DNA from: Frankia canadensis
Lineage (GTDB): Bacteria; Actinomycetota; Actinomycetes; Frankiales; Frankiaceae
DNA: 33,829 bases
Assembly: GCF_900197875.1 (NCBI RefSeq)
Contig: NZ_FZMO01000527.1
Coordinates: 1 to 33,829, forward strand
Direction of reading: 5' to 3'
How positions within the stretch are numbered: position 1 is the stretch's first letter; each line of letters begins with the position of its first letter. The notes under the pieces are model-generated. The model had not been told where the DNA came from, searched no databases, and was given only the letters and a program-made list of their open reading frames with translations. The position numbers were made by a program, and so were the translations under genes. Positions 32,197-33,829 of this stretch are shown here, piece after piece.

Positions 32197-33765
32197 ATGA
32201 CCTCCGCGCGACCGCTGCGCTTCGCCCGCCGTTCCCGGCGCGGCGCCCTGTCCGGGACCCTTCTGCTTCTCGCGGCCCTCGTGCTCGGCGCCTGCGCCGG
32301 TTCCGGCGGCTCCGGAGCCTCCACCAGCGCGGGCGGCTCGGCGACGCTGAAGTGGGCGTCCTCCTACTTCCCGACGCACTGGGACCCGGTGGTCTCGGGC
32401 TCCGGCGCCCAGTTCCGCCAGCTGGCCCTCGTCTACGCGTCGCTGACCCGCACGGACGCCAAGGGCAACGTCGCCCCGGACCTGGCCGAGAGCTGGACCT
32501 ACAACGCGGCCGGCGACCAGGTCACCTTCCATCTGCGGCCGAGCCTGCGTTTCAGCGACGGCACCCCGCTCGACGCGGCGGCGGTCAAGGCGGCGATCGA
32601 GCGGGCCAAGACGCAGAAGGACTCCGCCCTGTTCGGCGACCTGACGTCTATCAAGACGGTGACCGCCAGCGGGGCGCGGGACGTCGTTCTCCAGCTCAGC
32701 CAGGTCGACCACCAGATCCCGTTGCTGCTCGGCGAGCGTGTCCTGCAGGTCGCGAGCCCGAAGGCCGCGGCCGACCCGGCCGCGCTCGACCAGAAGCCGA
32801 TCGGCGCCGGGCCGTTCGTCGTCACCCAGCTCATCCCGGGCACGAAGGCCGTCCTGACGAAGAACCCGAACTACTGGGACGCCGCGAACATCCACATCGA
32901 CAAGGTCGAGCTGACCTCGGCGTCGGACCCGACGACGATCGTCTCGGGCCTGCAGACCGGCGTCTACAACTTCGCCGACATCCCGCCGAGCCAGGCCAAG
33001 GCCGCGAAGGGCGCCGGTCTCGACGTCTTCGTCCAGCCGGGTTTCAACGCCAACAACATCAGCCTCAACATCAACAAGGCGCCGTTCACCAACCCCAAGG
33101 TCGTCGACGCGGTCCGCTACGCGACGAACCGGCAGGAGTTCGTCGACAAGCTGACGTTCGGCTACGGGCACCCGACCAACCAGCCGTTCCCGCAGGGCTA
33201 CGTCGCCTACGACCCCGCCTCGGCGAACCTGTACCCGTACGACCCGGCGAAGGCGAAGCAGCTGCTGGCCGAGGCCGGCTACCAGCCCGGGCAGATCAAG
33301 CTGGACCTGGTCATCGCCAGTAGCGCCGCCTACTCCTCGACCGCGGAGATCGTGCAGTCCCAGCTCAAGGCCGTCGGTATCGACCTCACCATCAAGATCG
33401 ACAAGAACTGGACCACGCCGTTCTTCGCCAAGGACCTACCGATCACGCTCTACGGCACCACCGGACGCGACTCGGCCGCCCAGACGCTGACCGCCCACTT
33501 CGGCCCGAACGGCCCGCTGAACCTCAGCTCGCCGTACGAGCCGGCCGGGTTCGAGGCCGCGATCGCCAAGGTCCGCGAGACCCCGCTCGACGCGCCGAAC
33601 TACGCGCAGGTCCTGCGGGAGGCGACCCGGGCCGGGCTGCAGAGCAAGGCGCTGGTGTTCACCTTCGAGCAGCCGAACCTGTTCGCCAAGAACAAGGCGA
33701 TCTCCGCGCTGCCCGCCAACCCCGGTCACATCGACTGGACCGGCGTGACCATCGGCGGCTCCTGA
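32197..33765 (+). CDS. ABC transporter substrate-binding lipoprotein, family 5 (SBP_bac_5)
   Basis: A 522-aa receptor of the peptide/nickel/opine class. The signal peptide has an Arg-rich start (RRSRR, possibly Tat-like) and the lipobox LGAC with Cys33, then a Gly/Ser spacer. Family hallmarks are LAESWTYNAAGDQVTFHLRP, FSDGTPLDAAAVKAAIER and GAGPFVVTQLIPG. The ATG at 32197 is preferred, with AGAAAGA upstream; longer readings run into the LLM gene. It follows the LLM gene by 64 bp in the same operon and should deliver the monooxygenase substrate. Its permeases would lie beyond the window. The stop codon lies inside the left arm of a 31-bp hairpin that runs to the window end. Confidence 0.93.
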   Translation: MTSARPLRFARRSRRGALSGTLLLLAALVLGACAGSGGSGASTSAGGSATLKWASSYFPTHWDPVVSGSGAQFRQLALVYASLTRTDAKGNVAPDLAESWTYNAAGDQVTFHLRPSLRFSDGTPLDAAAVKAAIERAKTQKDSALFGDLTSIKTVTASGARDVVLQLSQVDHQIPLLLGERVLQVASPKAAADPAALDQKPIGAGPFVVTQLIPGTKAVLTKNPNYWDAANIHIDKVELTSASDPTTIVSGLQTGVYNFADIPPSQAKAAKGAGLDVFVQPGFNANNISLNINKAPFTNPKVVDAVRYATNRQEFVDKLTFGYGHPTNQPFPQGYVAYDPASANLYPYDPAKAKQLLAEAGYQPGQIKLDLVIASSAAYSSTAEIVQSQLKAVGIDLTIKIDKNWTTPFFAKDLPITLYGTTGRDSAAQTLTAHFGPNGPLNLSSPYEPAGFEAAIAKVRETPLDAPNYAQVLREATRAGLQSKALVFTFEQPNLFAKNKAISALPANPGHIDWTGVTIGGS

Positions 33766-33829
33766 TCCCTCCTCCCGGGTGGGCCGCCCGCCGCCCCCGC
33801 GGGCGGCCCACCCGGGAGGAGGGATCAGG
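33761..33829. repeat. perfect 31-bp hairpin at the right window edge
   Basis: Bases 33761-33791 are the exact reverse complement of 33799-33829, with a 7-nt loop (CGCCCCC). The left arm includes the stop codon of the substrate-binding protein. It may be a terminator, but perfect pairing to the last base also fits a contig that ends or folds back at this point. Confidence 0.85.

Noticed and set aside
1-33829. CRISPR arrays, tRNA/rRNA genes, insertion sequences or integrases
   Set aside because: No regularly spaced repeats, no tRNA-like cloverleaf and no transposase or integrase motifs were seen on either strand by eye.

Overview
The window is very GC-rich, with coding strands dominated by G/C third positions, GTG/TTG starts, ATGA/GTGA gene overlaps and at least two leaderless promoters. 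It also carries an FxSxx-type RiPP cassette and a vWA-MoxR-VMAP signalling operon. Together these point to a multicellular actinomycete, most likely in or near Frankiales (inference; no rRNA or tRNA gene was found). Both window ends fall inside large perfect or near-perfect hairpins (1-79 and 33761-33829), so the window may be a whole contig that broke at those structures.

Left part (0.5-8.4 kb): a small membrane peptide, a di-iron fatty-acid/sterol hydroxylase, a serpin-like gene remnant, an IclR regulator with a palindromic operator region and a terminator hairpin, a scrambled amidohydrolase pseudogene, and a branched-chain-amino-acid-type ABC importer. The importer consists of a lipoprotein receptor followed by one 935-aa polypeptide that fuses LivH, LivM and LivG. 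A strong hairpin terminator ends it.

Centre (8.5-18.5 kb), the most interesting block: a second serpin-like remnant is followed by a two-domain EAD2-EAD1 adaptor, then three translationally coupled genes. These are an EAD2-VMAP protein, a MoxR-like AAA+ protein whose Walker A and Walker B motifs are both degraded, and a 1351-aa vWA-winged helix-NB-ARC-TPR fusion. Convergent to it, and sharing a CTAG that is the stop codon on both strands, is a two-gene cassette: a 60-aa FxsA-like RiPP precursor coupled by TGATG to a stand-alone HExxH peptide beta-hydroxylase-type enzyme. My reading is a STAND/VMAP conflict or developmental switch joined to a RiPP modification module. The radical SAM maturase and any EAD1-bearing effector are not in the window.

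Right part (18.7-33.8 kb): a crotonase-fold hydratase, a hypothetical protein with an NTF2-like tail, a class II aldolase-like protein, a TauD/SyrP-like dioxygenase read from a leaderless promoter, and a DUF4143-type AAA protein. Next come a TetR regulator with a DHA2 exporter and a second AAA protein with a PD-(D/E)XK-like tail. This TetR-exporter-AAA segment is bracketed by two 121-bp direct repeats (2 mismatches), one of which is the 3' end of a cupin gene. The final block is a divergent LysR (plus cupin) / LLM monooxygenase + family-5 substrate-binding lipoprotein locus. It has a three-half-site operator and a Cys-rich leader peptide that suggests cysteine-responsive attenuation, so I read it as an organosulfur-acquisition locus.
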